From assembly GCF_020171525.1 (NCBI RefSeq), contig NZ_JAIVAI010000005.1, positions 118,523 to 182,522 of the forward strand: 64,000 nucleotides of DNA, written 5' to 3'. Below are positions 16,400 to 25,211 of the stretch, in pieces. Numbering within the stretch: the first letter of the stretch is position 1; each line of letters begins with the position of its first letter. Source of the DNA: Halobacillus yeomjeoni. GTDB taxonomy: Bacteria; Bacillota; Bacilli; Bacillales; Halobacillaceae. The translations under genes and the position numbers were made by a program. A model generated the notes under the pieces. It was given only the letters and a program-made list of their open reading frames with translations, ran no database searches and was not told the origin of the DNA.

Positions 16400-16431
16400 A
16401 AAGCCCACGCTGACCCTTGTGGGCTTTTTTA
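16400..16431 (+). terminator. terminator after the HesB-like gene
   Basis: AAAGCCCACG pairs with TGTGGGCTTT, then T-run. Confidence 0.88.
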
Positions 16432-16543
16432 TTTGGAATCTCACCGACATGGCTGCATCTTAGATTCCAGTTAACCAAAATGACATAAAAGATTTTGATA
16501 TGCTGAAGAAGCAATATCAAAAATAGAAAGGATTTTTAACATC

Positions 16544-17155
16544 ATGATGGCTCCAGGACATCAAGTCGTAGGATTTACATTCGGGGTTGGTGCTTTGACA
16601 TTGCTCCCTCAGTTAGGAATCGTAACAGAAAGACCATTCCAAACTGTGCTTTTTTTATTGTTTGTCATGTTCGGGTCTTTACTTCCGGATATCGATACGC
16701 CTGCATCAAAGCTTGGACAAAAGTTTTGGAGAGGATTAATGACAATATTTGCTGCTTCACTCTTGATATATTTGTTCATACCAGAATATATCGGCCGCTA
16801 CAGAGAAGAAGTGAAAGTGTTTGTCATGCTTTTGCTGCCTGTTTTGATCATGATTCGGGGGCACCGTAAAATGACACATTCTCTACTGTTTGTAGGCGTA
16901 TTAATCGTTTACAGCATCATTTTGCAGCAGGTGTTCATGATTCCATGGCTTTATTTGAGTGGTTTGATTGTTGGGGTCGTTTCCCATTTGTTTGCGGATT
17001 ACATAACTGTGAAAGGCATTCCGTTAGCGTATCCACTTTCTAAAAAACATGTGCAGTTTATATTAACGTTCAAGACTGGATCCGATATGGAGCGTTTAGT
17101 GGTATTCAGCTTGATTGTATGGAATGTATGGTTTTTGACTTCTACTATTTTTTGA
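16544..17155 (+). CDS. YdjM/DUF457-type membrane-bound metal-dependent hydrolase
   Basis: A 203-residue membrane protein beginning with the family motif APGHQVVGF. SLLPDIDTPAS (about 45-55) and RGHRKMTHSLLF (about 105-116) supply the His and Asp residues presumed to bind metal. About five hydrophobic segments are visible, with GVVSHLFADYITVKG near 145-159 as the third conserved block. The family (YdjM, LexA-induced in E. coli) is thought to be a membrane phospholipase-like hydrolase, but no reaction is proven. AGAAAGGA precedes ATG 16544; a second ATG directly after it is equally possible. Confidence 0.85.
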   Translation: MMAPGHQVVGFTFGVGALTLLPQLGIVTERPFQTVLFLLFVMFGSLLPDIDTPASKLGQKFWRGLMTIFAASLLIYLFIPEYIGRYREEVKVFVMLLLPVLIMIRGHRKMTHSLLFVGVLIVYSIILQQVFMIPWLYLSGLIVGVVSHLFADYITVKGIPLAYPLSKKHVQFILTFKTGSDMERLVVFSLIVWNVWFLTSTIF

Positions 17156-17247
17156 TTACATAAATGCTTGGACTTTAAGTTGGAACTTCAATACACTAGT
17201 GGTAAAGAATCTTCATTATAAGACACTTGCAAAGGGAGGGAAGAAAC

Positions 17248-17427
17248 ATGAAGAAGCGGTTCAATCTTTTTATAGCAGTCACAGTCATGGTATTAGGAAT
17301 AGTTATAAGCGGTAGTTCTCATTCATCTTTCGACCTGCAAGGGAGCTTATCAGAAGACAGCATAGAAAACATCTATTCATTCGATCGAACAGAGGCGAAT
17401 GATCCAGGAGATTCCGGGATTGGATGA
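17248..17427 (+). CDS. 59-residue secreted or anchored peptide, unknown
   Basis: The ATG at 17248 has a strong AGGGAGGG ribosome site. The peptide has a Sec-type N-terminus (MKKRFNLFIAVTVMVLGIVI), a small-residue SGSSHSS stretch where cleavage could occur, and an acidic tail ending DPGDSGIG. That layout is typical of exported small proteins or signalling pro-peptides, but no Rap/RRNPP receptor gene lies beside it, and I recognise no family. It has its own terminator immediately after the stop. Confidence 0.6.
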   Translation: MKKRFNLFIAVTVMVLGIVISGSSHSSFDLQGSLSEDSIENIYSFDRTEANDPGDSGIG

Positions 17428-17431
17428 ACCT

Positions 17432-17475
17432 AGTAAAAAAAGCGGCCACCGGTTGAAGGTGACCGCTTTTTTTAA
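17432..17475. terminator. bidirectional terminator
   Basis: AAAAAAAGCGG-CACC and GGTG-CCGCTTTTTTT form a long stem between the convergent small secreted peptide gene and the BCCT transporter. Confidence 0.9.
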
Positions 17476-18971
17476 TGTTCGCTGCTCTGTGTAACCGATT
17501 CTTTTCGAATCATCTTTGTAAATGCATACACGAACAAAATGATGACAACAGTAAACGGCAGGGCAGAGACGAGGGAAGCGGTTTGTAAGGCGTTCAATCC
17601 GCCAGCCACAAGGAGTACCCCGGCAATGGCCGCCATTAAAACTCCCCAAATAATCTTGATAGGAAGCGCGGGGGTCAGACTGCCATTCGTCGTCATACTT
17701 GCCAGGATATAAGTGGCAGAATCTGCTGAAGTGATCAGGAAGGTGGCGATCAGCAAGATGGACAATAAAGATAGAATTTCTGTCATCGGCAGATGCTGAT
17801 AGGTTTCGAATAACGCAACGGTCACATCGTTGTTGACGGCTTTTGCGATTTCCGTCCCTTGGTTCAAGTCACTATTCAATGCAGTTCCTCCGAAAGTAGC
17901 AATCCAAAAGCATGCAATGGCAGGTGGGACTACTAGTACACCGAAAATGAACTGTCTGATGGACCGTCCACGGGAAACGCGTGCAACAAAAGCCCCTACG
18001 AACGGAGACCATGCAATGACCCAGGCCCAATAAAAGATCGTCCATTCTCTTAACCAGCTTCCGCCTTCATAAGGGGTCAGGCGCAAGCTGTAACCGACAA
18101 AGTTTGAAATATAATCACCAATCCCGAGAGTGAAACTATTCAGGATGAAAACTGTAGGACCCGCAATGAAGACAAAGGTAAGTAATAGGAGGCAGAGTCC
18201 CAGGTTGATGTTACTCAACCATTTGATCCCTTTATTGAGTCCGGTGCTGGATGAGATTAAGTATAGACCTAATAGGACGCCTGTAATCATGAGCTGAACC
18301 CAGATGCTGTTCGGCACATCGAATACGGCTTTTAATCCGCCATTCATTTGCAGGATTCCAAGTCCCAGTGAAGTGGCGACTCCCATGACAGTTGCGATTA
18401 CTGCTAAAGAATCGATCGTATGTTTCACCGTTTTTTTCTTTCCAAGAACCGGCTCAAGTGCAGTAGAAACCAGACCGTTTTTGTTTTTCCTGAATTGCAG
18501 GTATGCAATCAGCAATCCTACAATCGCGAAAACGGACCATTGGTTCACTCCCCAATGGAAAAATGCGTACCCCATCGCTACCCGCGCGGCTTCTTCCGTT
18601 TGGGCGTTCAACTCTGAAAAAGGAGTGGTGAAGAAGTGGCTCATCGGTTCGGCTACACCCCAAAATACGAGGCCCGCCCCGAATCCCGCAGAAAATAACA
18701 TTCCGATCCATGTAAAAAAAGGGTATTCGGGTTCGGAGTCTGGAGGACCGATTTTGATTTTGCCATATTTACTTAAAGCCAGGGCGACAAGAAAGATGAC
18801 AAATCCGAATACAGACAATAAATAGAACCATCCGAAGTTAACAGTGGTAAACTGGAATAAAGTCGTCGCTACACTTCCGAATCCACTTGGGTTGAATGCT
18901 CCAAGAATAACAAGGATGAACACGATGGAAGCGGATATGATAAATACAGGGTTCTTCAATTGTCTCTTCAT
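17472..18971 (-). CDS. BCCT family osmolyte (betaine/choline/carnitine) transporter
   Basis: A 499-residue carrier with about 12 membrane segments. BCCT signatures are GLVFWGVAEP (about 101-110), FFHWGVNQW and the tryptophan-rich WTIFYWAWVIAWSPFVG (about 310-326) with FVARVSRGRSIRQF. The glycine stretch ahead of the first signature reads GFGAG, where sodium-coupled members usually have GMGIG, as does the second BCCT protein at 21,173. It imports compatible solutes such as glycine betaine in response to osmotic stress. AAAGGAG precedes the ATG at 18,971. Whether it is OpuD-, BetL- or LcoP-like cannot be settled by eye. Confidence 0.92.
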   Translation of the reverse strand: MKRQLKNPVFIISASIVFILVILGAFNPSGFGSVATTLFQFTTVNFGWFYLLSVFGFVIFLVALALSKYGKIKIGPPDSEPEYPFFTWIGMLFSAGFGAGLVFWGVAEPMSHFFTTPFSELNAQTEEAARVAMGYAFFHWGVNQWSVFAIVGLLIAYLQFRKNKNGLVSTALEPVLGKKKTVKHTIDSLAVIATVMGVATSLGLGILQMNGGLKAVFDVPNSIWVQLMITGVLLGLYLISSSTGLNKGIKWLSNINLGLCLLLLTFVFIAGPTVFILNSFTLGIGDYISNFVGYSLRLTPYEGGSWLREWTIFYWAWVIAWSPFVGAFVARVSRGRSIRQFIFGVLVVPPAIACFWIATFGGTALNSDLNQGTEIAKAVNNDVTVALFETYQHLPMTEILSLLSILLIATFLITSADSATYILASMTTNGSLTPALPIKIIWGVLMAAIAGVLLVAGGLNALQTASLVSALPFTVVIILFVYAFTKMIRKESVTQSSEH

Positions 18972-19078
18972 AAAATCTCCTTTCTTAAAATTTATTTAAT
19001 CAGTGGATTTATTCCCTTTAATTTCCTTTTGAAAACATTTACAAAGGGCCTTTACACGAATGACGAAGGAGGGACGTC

Positions 19079-19648
19079 ATGTTTGATGAATGTCTGTATT
19101 TGAAAAACTGGATGAACCAATATAGTGGTAGGTGGTGGATTGCCGGCGGGTGGGCTGTAGACCTTCACATCGGAGAACAAACCAGGGAACATAAAGATAT
19201 AGAAATAGCCATTTTCCGAGAGGACCAGCGCCTACTTCTTCCCCAGTTGTCAGGATGGGAAGCCGTTTATATGAAAGATAAGAGCCCGGTTCCCTGGGAC
19301 AAGGAACAATGGCTTTCTCCTCCACTTCATGAAATTCATGCTTTCAGTGGAGAGGGGATGGAGATAGAGTTTTTACTGAATGAAAAGAAACACGACAGGT
19401 GGAAGTTCAGAAGGAATGAAAAAATCACTTTTCCCATTACTAGAATGAACCTCCAATCAGAGCAGGGAATTCCTTATTTGAACCCTGAAATTGTCTTGTT
19501 GCACAAAGCGAAGCATACGAGAGAAAGGGACCTCGAGGATTTTGACAACATTTTTGTATACTTGAACGAACATCAAAAGGAATGGTTGAAACAATCCTTG
19601 ATGCATCATCACCCTCATCATCAATGGCTGGAAAGATTATTGTATTAA
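19079..19648 (+). CDS. nucleotidyltransferase-fold protein, aminoglycoside adenylyltransferase-like
   Basis: A 189-residue protein with the nucleotidyltransferase pattern WWIAGGWAVDLHIGEQTREH followed by KDIEIAIF, placing the metal-binding acidic residues as in ANT(2'')-like and LinA-like enzymes. FDNIFVYL and LNPEIVLLHKAKHTRERD (about 150-167) are also typical of that group. Related enzymes adenylylate aminoglycosides or lincosamides, but many chromosomal members have no resistance phenotype. The ATG follows GAAGGAGGGACGTC. The downstream DUF2254 gene starts 20 bases after its stop, implying one transcript. Confidence 0.83.
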   Translation: MFDECLYLKNWMNQYSGRWWIAGGWAVDLHIGEQTREHKDIEIAIFREDQRLLLPQLSGWEAVYMKDKSPVPWDKEQWLSPPLHEIHAFSGEGMEIEFLLNEKKHDRWKFRRNEKITFPITRMNLQSEQGIPYLNPEIVLLHKAKHTRERDLEDFDNIFVYLNEHQKEWLKQSLMHHHPHHQWLERLLY

Positions 19649-19668
19649 ACTATAAAGGAGGTCAGCCT

Positions 19669-20976
19669 ATGAACAAGGAAAAACGAGCTGTCAGTATCCG
19701 CAACAGTTTCTGGTATATTCCAGCTTTATATGGAATTTCTTCGTTATTATTGGTATTGATGACCTCCACGCTGGATTTCTGGCTCGTCTCTCAATTTCAA
19801 GAATCACTGCCGAAAATTCTTTTGACGAAGAAAAGTGTAGCTCAAACTTTATATGGGGCATTGATTACCTCTATCCTGACCATGACGACGATCAGCTTCT
19901 CTACCATCATGGTTGTTCTTACGACTTACACCACACAGTTTTCACCCCGGACACTTCAGGACTTTATGAAAAACCGGCTGACTCAACATGTATTGGGGGT
20001 CTATGTATTAGGATTCATTTTTTCATTGATCAACCTTTTAATACTAGGGAGTGACAGAAGTGGTCTGCTCAGCCCTACTCTTACCGTCCTCTTATCTATA
20101 GTCTGTTTAGCCTTTTTCATCATCTTCATCCATCACTCATCTCGTTTCGTCCAGGTCAATAACCTCATCGGTCAAATTAGAAAGAGTGGATCTTCATTGA
20201 TCCAATCCACTTTTGAGGAAAAAGATTTTTACCAGTCATCCACCTGGGACCAAAATGAATTGGATGACTTAAATGAAGAAGAAAAACGTCCGGTATATGC
20301 ACAGAGATCCGGCTACCTCCAGGCCGTCCGAATCGAATCTATCATTGGATGGGCGAAGCAAAACCATATGATTATAGAAGCGAACTTCCAGATCGGGGAT
20401 TACATTCAAAAAGGGATGCCGATCTTTTATTGCTGGTATCAGAACGATGGTGAGCAGTCATCCATAGAAGAGTGTCTGGCTTTCATCGTCATTGGGAACG
20501 AGAGGACGGATGAACAGGATATCGAGTTTTCTATCCAAAAGCTGGTTGAAATCGCAGTGAAGGCTATATCCCCCAGCATCAACGATCCTCATACGGCTGT
20601 GAATTGCATTAACCGGATTGGTTCATTATTAACGGAGCTTGCGTCTGTTTATCAACCGATCCGCTATTATTCTGATGAGGAAGAACAGCTGAGGTTCATG
20701 ATGAATCCACGTTTGTTCCGGGATTATTTATTTAAAAGCTTTTATTTGATACGTATCTATGGAAAGCATGACCTGGCCGTCATGACAGGTGTATTAGAAG
20801 CACTATATAAACTGGCAGCGACACAGGACAGTACAGTAAAGCAGGAAGTATGGAAATTCGGTGAAACAATTCTGAACTCTATTGATCGGACAGAAATGGA
20901 TGACTGGGATATCGACTTCTTGGAAAAGCAGGCAGAGAAGTTGGAGGAAGTATGCAGAGAAGAGAAGATTCAGTAA
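19669..20976 (+). CDS. DUF2254 family membrane protein
   Basis: The protein has 435 residues when started at ATG 19669 behind AAAGGAGG; earlier in-frame starts lie inside the preceding gene. Four hydrophobic segments in the first 150 residues frame a TTYTTQFSPRTLQDFM motif. The rest is soluble, with QRSGYLQAVRIESI and ISPSINDPHTAVNCINRIG. It is a full-length paralogue of the truncated gene at the left window edge. The function is unknown. The position between two BCCT osmolyte carriers may hint at envelope or osmotic physiology, but that is only context. Confidence 0.88.
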   Translation: MNKEKRAVSIRNSFWYIPALYGISSLLLVLMTSTLDFWLVSQFQESLPKILLTKKSVAQTLYGALITSILTMTTISFSTIMVVLTTYTTQFSPRTLQDFMKNRLTQHVLGVYVLGFIFSLINLLILGSDRSGLLSPTLTVLLSIVCLAFFIIFIHHSSRFVQVNNLIGQIRKSGSSLIQSTFEEKDFYQSSTWDQNELDDLNEEEKRPVYAQRSGYLQAVRIESIIGWAKQNHMIIEANFQIGDYIQKGMPIFYCWYQNDGEQSSIEECLAFIVIGNERTDEQDIEFSIQKLVEIAVKAISPSINDPHTAVNCINRIGSLLTELASVYQPIRYYSDEEEQLRFMMNPRLFRDYLFKSFYLIRIYGKHDLAVMTGVLEALYKLAATQDSTVKQEVWKFGETILNSIDRTEMDDWDIDFLEKQAEKLEEVCREEKIQ

Positions 20977-20981
20977 CCTTT

Positions 20982-21016
20982 CATGCCTTTACCTTTGTAG
21001 GTAAGGGCATTTTTGT
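20982..21016 (+). terminator. terminator after the DUF2254 gene
   Basis: ATGCCTTTACC pairs with GGTAAGGGCAT, followed by TTTTTG. Confidence 0.85.
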
Positions 21017-21172
21017 ATGTTTATTCATATTTGGATGCTTATTATCTCCCCTCAAAATTCGTCGATTTATTGTTTATATTTTCTAAATATGGGTATTCGA
21101 TATACATGCCTCGAACACATTTCTCCGCTCGTCTCTTCATCAAATAATCAAGTATCAAGAAAGGAGAAGAAG

Positions 21173-22693
21173 ATGAAGCAGGTTACGTCTGTATTTTGGG
21201 GAACGTTAGCTATTGCTTTATTCGCAGTAGTTTGGGGGTCAGTTGCCCCGGGTAATTTAGAAGCTATTACAGGAAAAATTCAAACCTATTTATCTGTCCA
21301 CTTTGGCTGGTATTACTTATTGGTCGTTACTGGGTTTGTGTTATTTTGTGTGTACATGATTTTCAGTCCGTATGGAAAAATCAAACTTGGTAAAAAAGAT
21401 GATAAACCGGATTATAACTATGCGACTTGGTTTGCGATGTTGTTCAGTGCAGGAATGGGGATCGGTCTTGTATTCTGGGGAGCAGCTGAGCCGATTTATT
21501 TTTATGCCAATAATGCGCCTACGGAAGATACAGGCACGGCAGCTGCCTTGAACGAATCCATGCGCTTTGTCTATTTCCACTGGGGTGTCCATGCCTGGGG
21601 AATATATGCAATCGTAGCTCTCGTTCTGGCCTACTTTAAATTCAGAAGAGGGGCTCCAGTATTAATCAGTGCCACATTAAAACCGATTTTCGGAGATAAG
21701 ATGGATGGTCCATGGGGCAAATTCATCGATATCATCGCTGTTTTTGCAACGATTGTCGGTGTGGCGACGACCTTAGGGTTCGGTGCCTCTCAAATCAATG
21801 GAGGACTGACATTCCTGACACCGATTGAAGACTCCTTTGGTGTACAATTGGCGATCATAGCAGTGGTCACTGTATTATTCATGATTTCCGCTTACACAGG
21901 ATTAAGCAAAGGAATCAAGTACTTAAGTAACACGAACATGTTTTTAGCGCTGGCATTGGTAGTCATTATGTTCATTGTCGGTCCAACACTTTTCATCTTG
22001 AACATGTTTACAGATACGATAGGAGCTTATTTGCAGCAGCTTCCATCCATGAGTTTCAGAATGGCTCCGAATAGTGAAGAAAACCGGACATGGATCAACA
22101 ACTGGACCGTATTCTACTGGGCCTGGTGGATTGCTTGGTCTCCGTTCGTCGGAATCTTTATCGCACGTGTATCCAAAGGTCGTACAATCAGGGAATTCCT
22201 TTCCGGGGTTCTGCTTGTACCTTCTGTAGTAGGATTCTTATGGTTTTCTACATTCGGTTCTTCTGCTATTCAAGTTCAGCAGAATGGAGAGACAGACCTG
22301 GCATCCTTAGCTACCGAACAAACGATGTTCGGAATGTTTGATAATTATCCATTAGGTTTGATCATGTCCATAATCGCTATGACGCTGATCGGCACCTTTT
22401 TCATTACTTCAGCAGACTCAGCAACATTCGTACTAGGTATGCAAACGACCAATGGTTCACTAACCCCTCCGACGATGGTCAAGTTCGTCTGGGGAATCAT
22501 CCAGTCTTCCATGGCAGCTGTACTCTTATATTCAGGTGGATTGCAGGCGTTACAAAACGCTCTGATTTCAGCGGCTTTTCCGTTTTCCTTCATCATGATA
22601 TTGATGGTCGTGTCTCTATATAAAGCATTGCGTGCGGATAAAGCAATGCTGGAAGAAGAAGAGAGTGGAAAGGAAGAGAAGACTTCAGCATAG
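21173..22693 (+). CDS. BCCT family osmolyte transporter (second copy)
   Basis: A 506-residue carrier starting at ATG 21173 (AAGGAGAAGAAG); the frame extends 52 codons further up without a ribosome site. It has the complete BCCT set: GMGIGLVFWGAAEP (about 94-107), FHWGVHAWGIYAIV, WTVFYWAWWIAWSPFVG and IARVSKGRTIREF. The GMGIG variant is that of sodium-coupled glycine betaine carriers. The C-terminal tail is rich in glutamate and lysine, as in osmosensing BCCT proteins. Together with the carrier at 17,472 it argues for life at high salt. The 156-base upstream region contains no clear operator. Confidence 0.93.
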   Translation: MKQVTSVFWGTLAIALFAVVWGSVAPGNLEAITGKIQTYLSVHFGWYYLLVVTGFVLFCVYMIFSPYGKIKLGKKDDKPDYNYATWFAMLFSAGMGIGLVFWGAAEPIYFYANNAPTEDTGTAAALNESMRFVYFHWGVHAWGIYAIVALVLAYFKFRRGAPVLISATLKPIFGDKMDGPWGKFIDIIAVFATIVGVATTLGFGASQINGGLTFLTPIEDSFGVQLAIIAVVTVLFMISAYTGLSKGIKYLSNTNMFLALALVVIMFIVGPTLFILNMFTDTIGAYLQQLPSMSFRMAPNSEENRTWINNWTVFYWAWWIAWSPFVGIFIARVSKGRTIREFLSGVLLVPSVVGFLWFSTFGSSAIQVQQNGETDLASLATEQTMFGMFDNYPLGLIMSIIAMTLIGTFFITSADSATFVLGMQTTNGSLTPPTMVKFVWGIIQSSMAAVLLYSGGLQALQNALISAAFPFSFIMILMVVSLYKALRADKAMLEEEESGKEEKTSA

Positions 22694-22700
22694 GAATGTG

Positions 22701-22735
22701 AGAAGGTCCAGTTGGAATCTGGGCCTTTCTTTTTA
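22701..22735 (+). terminator. terminator after BCCT gene
   Basis: GAAGGTCCAG pairs with CTGGGCCTTTC around TTGGAAT, with a T-rich tail. Confidence 0.8.
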
Positions 22736-22823
22736 TGGACAACCTGTTGAAAGTATTCTAGGATTTTTATAAATGTTTGATAGAATAGGATAGGTATGAT
22801 TTAGAGAGAAGGAGTATATAATT

Positions 22824-23639
22824 ATGTGGGAATGGAGAAACATTTACCGCGGCATGCTTATGGGAGCGAGTGACGTCGTTCCTGGAGTCAGTGGAGGTAC
22901 CATTGCCGTCGTGTTAGGAATTTATGATCGGTTGATTGAAGCTATTAATGGTGTGTTCAGTAAAGAATGGAAAAAGCATTTGAAATTTCTTATTCCCTTA
23001 GGGATGGGGGTTTCTATATCCATCATTCTTTTGGCCAGTCTGATTGAATGGTTGTTCGAGCACTATCCGGATCCGACAAAATTTTTCTTCTTAGGTTTGA
23101 TTATCGGTGTCCTTCCTTATCTAGCACATAAAGCTGATATGAAGCGGACATTCAAAGTGAAACATTATGTATTGCTGTTGATCGGGGCCGGAATCGTCGC
23201 TTCCATGGCCGTGTTCCAGACGGGGGAAAGCGGACAGATCCAGGACCTTGATTCATCGACTTACCTGCTTTTATTCTTCTCAGGATGGCTCGCAAGCAGT
23301 GCTATGATTCTTCCTGGTATCAGTGGGTCATTCATATTGCTGGTCATCGGCGTGTACTCGACAGTAGTCGGTGGCATTTCTGATTTTAAAATCGATATTA
23401 TTGCCGTCGTTGGGCTGGGTATTTTATTCGGAATTCTAGTGATGAGCAAAATTGTTAAATTCTTTTTGGACAATTATACGATCGGTACATTCGCTGTCAT
23501 CATCGGTTTAGTCATAGGATCAGTCTTTGTCATCTTTCCAGGAGTTCCGGGCACGCTTATCCTATGGATTGTAAGCATTATTACTTTCATAAGCGGATTG
23601 CTGACGGCTTGGCTGCTTGGACGCGTAGAATATAATTAA
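22824..23639 (+). CDS. DUF368 membrane protein (PopT-type polyprenyl-phosphate carrier)
   Basis: A 271-residue protein with about eight hydrophobic segments. The hallmark of DUF368 is the repeated proline-glycine motif: GASDVVPGVSGGTIAVVLGI near the N-terminus and its inverted-topology twin SAMILPGISGSFILLVIGVY near residue 158. Recent work identified DUF368 proteins (PopT), together with some DedA proteins, as carriers that return undecaprenyl phosphate to the inner membrane face for envelope synthesis. That assignment is inferred here from the family. It is a single gene with AGAGAAGGAG ahead of the start. Confidence 0.88.
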   Translation: MWEWRNIYRGMLMGASDVVPGVSGGTIAVVLGIYDRLIEAINGVFSKEWKKHLKFLIPLGMGVSISIILLASLIEWLFEHYPDPTKFFFLGLIIGVLPYLAHKADMKRTFKVKHYVLLLIGAGIVASMAVFQTGESGQIQDLDSSTYLLLFFSGWLASSAMILPGISGSFILLVIGVYSTVVGGISDFKIDIIAVVGLGILFGILVMSKIVKFFLDNYTIGTFAVIIGLVIGSVFVIFPGVPGTLILWIVSIITFISGLLTAWLLGRVEYN

Positions 23640-23714
23640 GCAGATGATAAGACAAAAGCTCCTCGACCGATTATCATGAGGTGTAGACAGATTGATTGTA
23701 AAGGAGAATTCATA

Positions 23715-24032
23715 ATGGAATCTATTCATACTTTAGAAAACTTTAACGAGAAGATTGCTGGTGACCGCCCTGTCATCATGAAATTTGAAGCAGATTGGTG
23801 TCCGGATTGTAAGCGTATGGACATGTTTATCGGTGAGATCCTGGAGGAATATAACCAATACGATTGGTACACGGTAAATCGTGATGAACTACCAGAAACG
23901 GCAGAAAAATATGAAGTCATGGGAATCCCCAGCTTGTTGATTTTCAAAGAAGGGAAGAAGATGGCTCACTTGCATAGCGCGAATGCGAAAACCCCTGAAG
24001 AAGTACAGGAATTTTTGCAGGCGAACTTGTAA
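23715..24032 (+). CDS. thioredoxin family protein
   Basis: A 105-residue thioredoxin-fold protein with active site WCPDC (Cys29 and Cys32) and cis-proline in GIPSLLIF (about 74-81). It is cytosolic, with no signal peptide. The CPDC spacing differs from the CGPC of general thioredoxin, as in YtpP/YusE-like proteins. The start ATG 23715 follows AAGGAGAATTCATA. A strong hairpin separates it from the FAD oxidoreductase 52 bases downstream, so co-expression would be partial. Confidence 0.9.
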   Translation: MESIHTLENFNEKIAGDRPVIMKFEADWCPDCKRMDMFIGEILEEYNQYDWYTVNRDELPETAEKYEVMGIPSLLIFKEGKKMAHLHSANAKTPEEVQEFLQANL

Positions 24033-24038
24033 ATCCCG

Positions 24039-24069
24039 ACGTCCACATGGCCCCCATGTGGACGTTTTG
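24039..24069 (+). terminator. terminator or attenuator between thioredoxin and oxidoreductase genes
   Basis: ACGTCCACATGG (24039-24050) pairs perfectly with CCATGTGGACGT (24054-24065) and is followed by TTTTG only. It ends 16 bases before the next start codon, so read-through is likely part of the design. Confidence 0.75.
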
Positions 24070-24084
24070 TATCGAGAGGTGCCG

Positions 24085-25173
24085 ATGATGTCAAAGAGAT
24101 TATTATTAATAGGAGCGGGCCATTCTCACATGGAGGTTATGAGGCAGCTGAAGAATGAAGCGGTTCAAGAGCTGGAAGTGTGTCTGATTACTCCGTCGCG
24201 TTATCAATATTATTCTGGAATGTTTTCAGGCTATACGGAGGGTTTGTATGAAAAAGAGGACATTCGTATTGATGTGAAAGAATATGCACGAAGTGCGGGA
24301 ATTCATTTTATACAAAAAAAAGCTTGGAAAGTGAACCCTGATCATCGGAAATTGATATGTGAAGATGGTTCGGTTTACCCTTTCGATGTAATCAGTTTTG
24401 ATATCGGGTCCAGAAGTCTGCCTTCTGAGTATGACCAATCAATCGCCCGTTCGATCAAACCTAACTATGAATTCATCCATCAAATGGACGAGCTTCGTTC
24501 TTCCACGCATCCATTAATCGTCGGAGGCGGGGCTGCGGGTACAGAGCTTGCCATGTCCATTCATGCGTATAAACAAAAACACGGAATACCAGGGCAGGTT
24601 CGTGTCGTCACTGCCGAAAAAGTACTGTCTGATGCATCTAAACGTACATCTGGAAAACTGAAGTCATTGATTGAGAAGAAAGGCATTCAACTTTGGGAAG
24701 GTGAACGTGTAGCAGAAGTGGAAGACCACCATATCAAGACCGATAAAGGAAATAAGATCCGTCATACGGGCGTCTTATGGCTGGGTGGGGCGATATCGGA
24801 TGACATATTTAAAAGGTCTCGCTTAAGCATTGAAGATCGAGGCTTTGCAATTGTCCGGTCGACACTTCAATTCAAAGACTATGACTTCATGTTCGGAGCG
24901 GGTGATTGCGTCACGATGGAAGAGTATCCTCAATTGGCCAAAAGCGGTGTCTATGCTGTCCGCCAGGGACCTGTTTTATGGGAAAATTTGAACCATTACT
25001 TAAAGAGAGAACCTCTAAAAGAATATGATCCTCAAAAAAAGGCATTGTATATTCTATCTACAGGCGGGAAAAAAGGGTTTTTCATCTATGGTCCTTTGGT
25101 CCATCACAGTCACCGGGCGTGGAAAATCAAAAACAAAATAGACCGGGAATTCATGGATAAATACAAAAAATGA
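24085..25173 (+). CDS. FAD-dependent pyridine nucleotide oxidoreductase (NDH-2-like)
   Basis: The protein has 362 residues from ATG 24085 (AGAGGTG); ATG 24088 is also possible. The FAD fold LLLIGAGHSHMEVMRQL opens the protein and the NAD(P) fold is IVGGGAAGTELAMS near 145. GAGDCVTMEEYPQLAKSGVYAVRQG (about 272-296; key residues are the GD and the AKSGVYAVRQG segment) binds the flavin. The N-terminal GHSH(A)H motif recalls the group sometimes fused to selenophosphate synthetase (SelD-linked oxidoreductases) and type II NADH dehydrogenases; no selD is present here. The C-terminal part is basic and may touch the membrane. The electron acceptor is unknown, possibly quinone. Confidence 0.83.
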   Translation: MMSKRLLLIGAGHSHMEVMRQLKNEAVQELEVCLITPSRYQYYSGMFSGYTEGLYEKEDIRIDVKEYARSAGIHFIQKKAWKVNPDHRKLICEDGSVYPFDVISFDIGSRSLPSEYDQSIARSIKPNYEFIHQMDELRSSTHPLIVGGGAAGTELAMSIHAYKQKHGIPGQVRVVTAEKVLSDASKRTSGKLKSLIEKKGIQLWEGERVAEVEDHHIKTDKGNKIRHTGVLWLGGAISDDIFKRSRLSIEDRGFAIVRSTLQFKDYDFMFGAGDCVTMEEYPQLAKSGVYAVRQGPVLWENLNHYLKREPLKEYDPQKKALYILSTGGKKGFFIYGPLVHHSHRAWKIKNKIDREFMDKYKK

Positions 25174-25211
25174 ACGTCAGATCCAACATTGGACCTGACG
25201 TTCATTTTTTA
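25170..25211. terminator. bidirectional terminator
   Basis: GAACGTCAG-TCCA and TGGA-CTGACGTTC form the stem, with T-rich flanks on both strands, between convergent genes. Confidence 0.88.

Noticed and set aside
17248..17427. Phr/PapR-type quorum peptide call for the small exported protein
   Set aside because: No Rap or RRNPP regulator is adjacent and the C-terminus does not match a known pheromone, so it is left as unknown.
18304..18825. 173-codon plus-strand frame inside the BCCT gene
   Set aside because: It is the antisense shadow of a clear 499-residue transporter, with no ribosome site.
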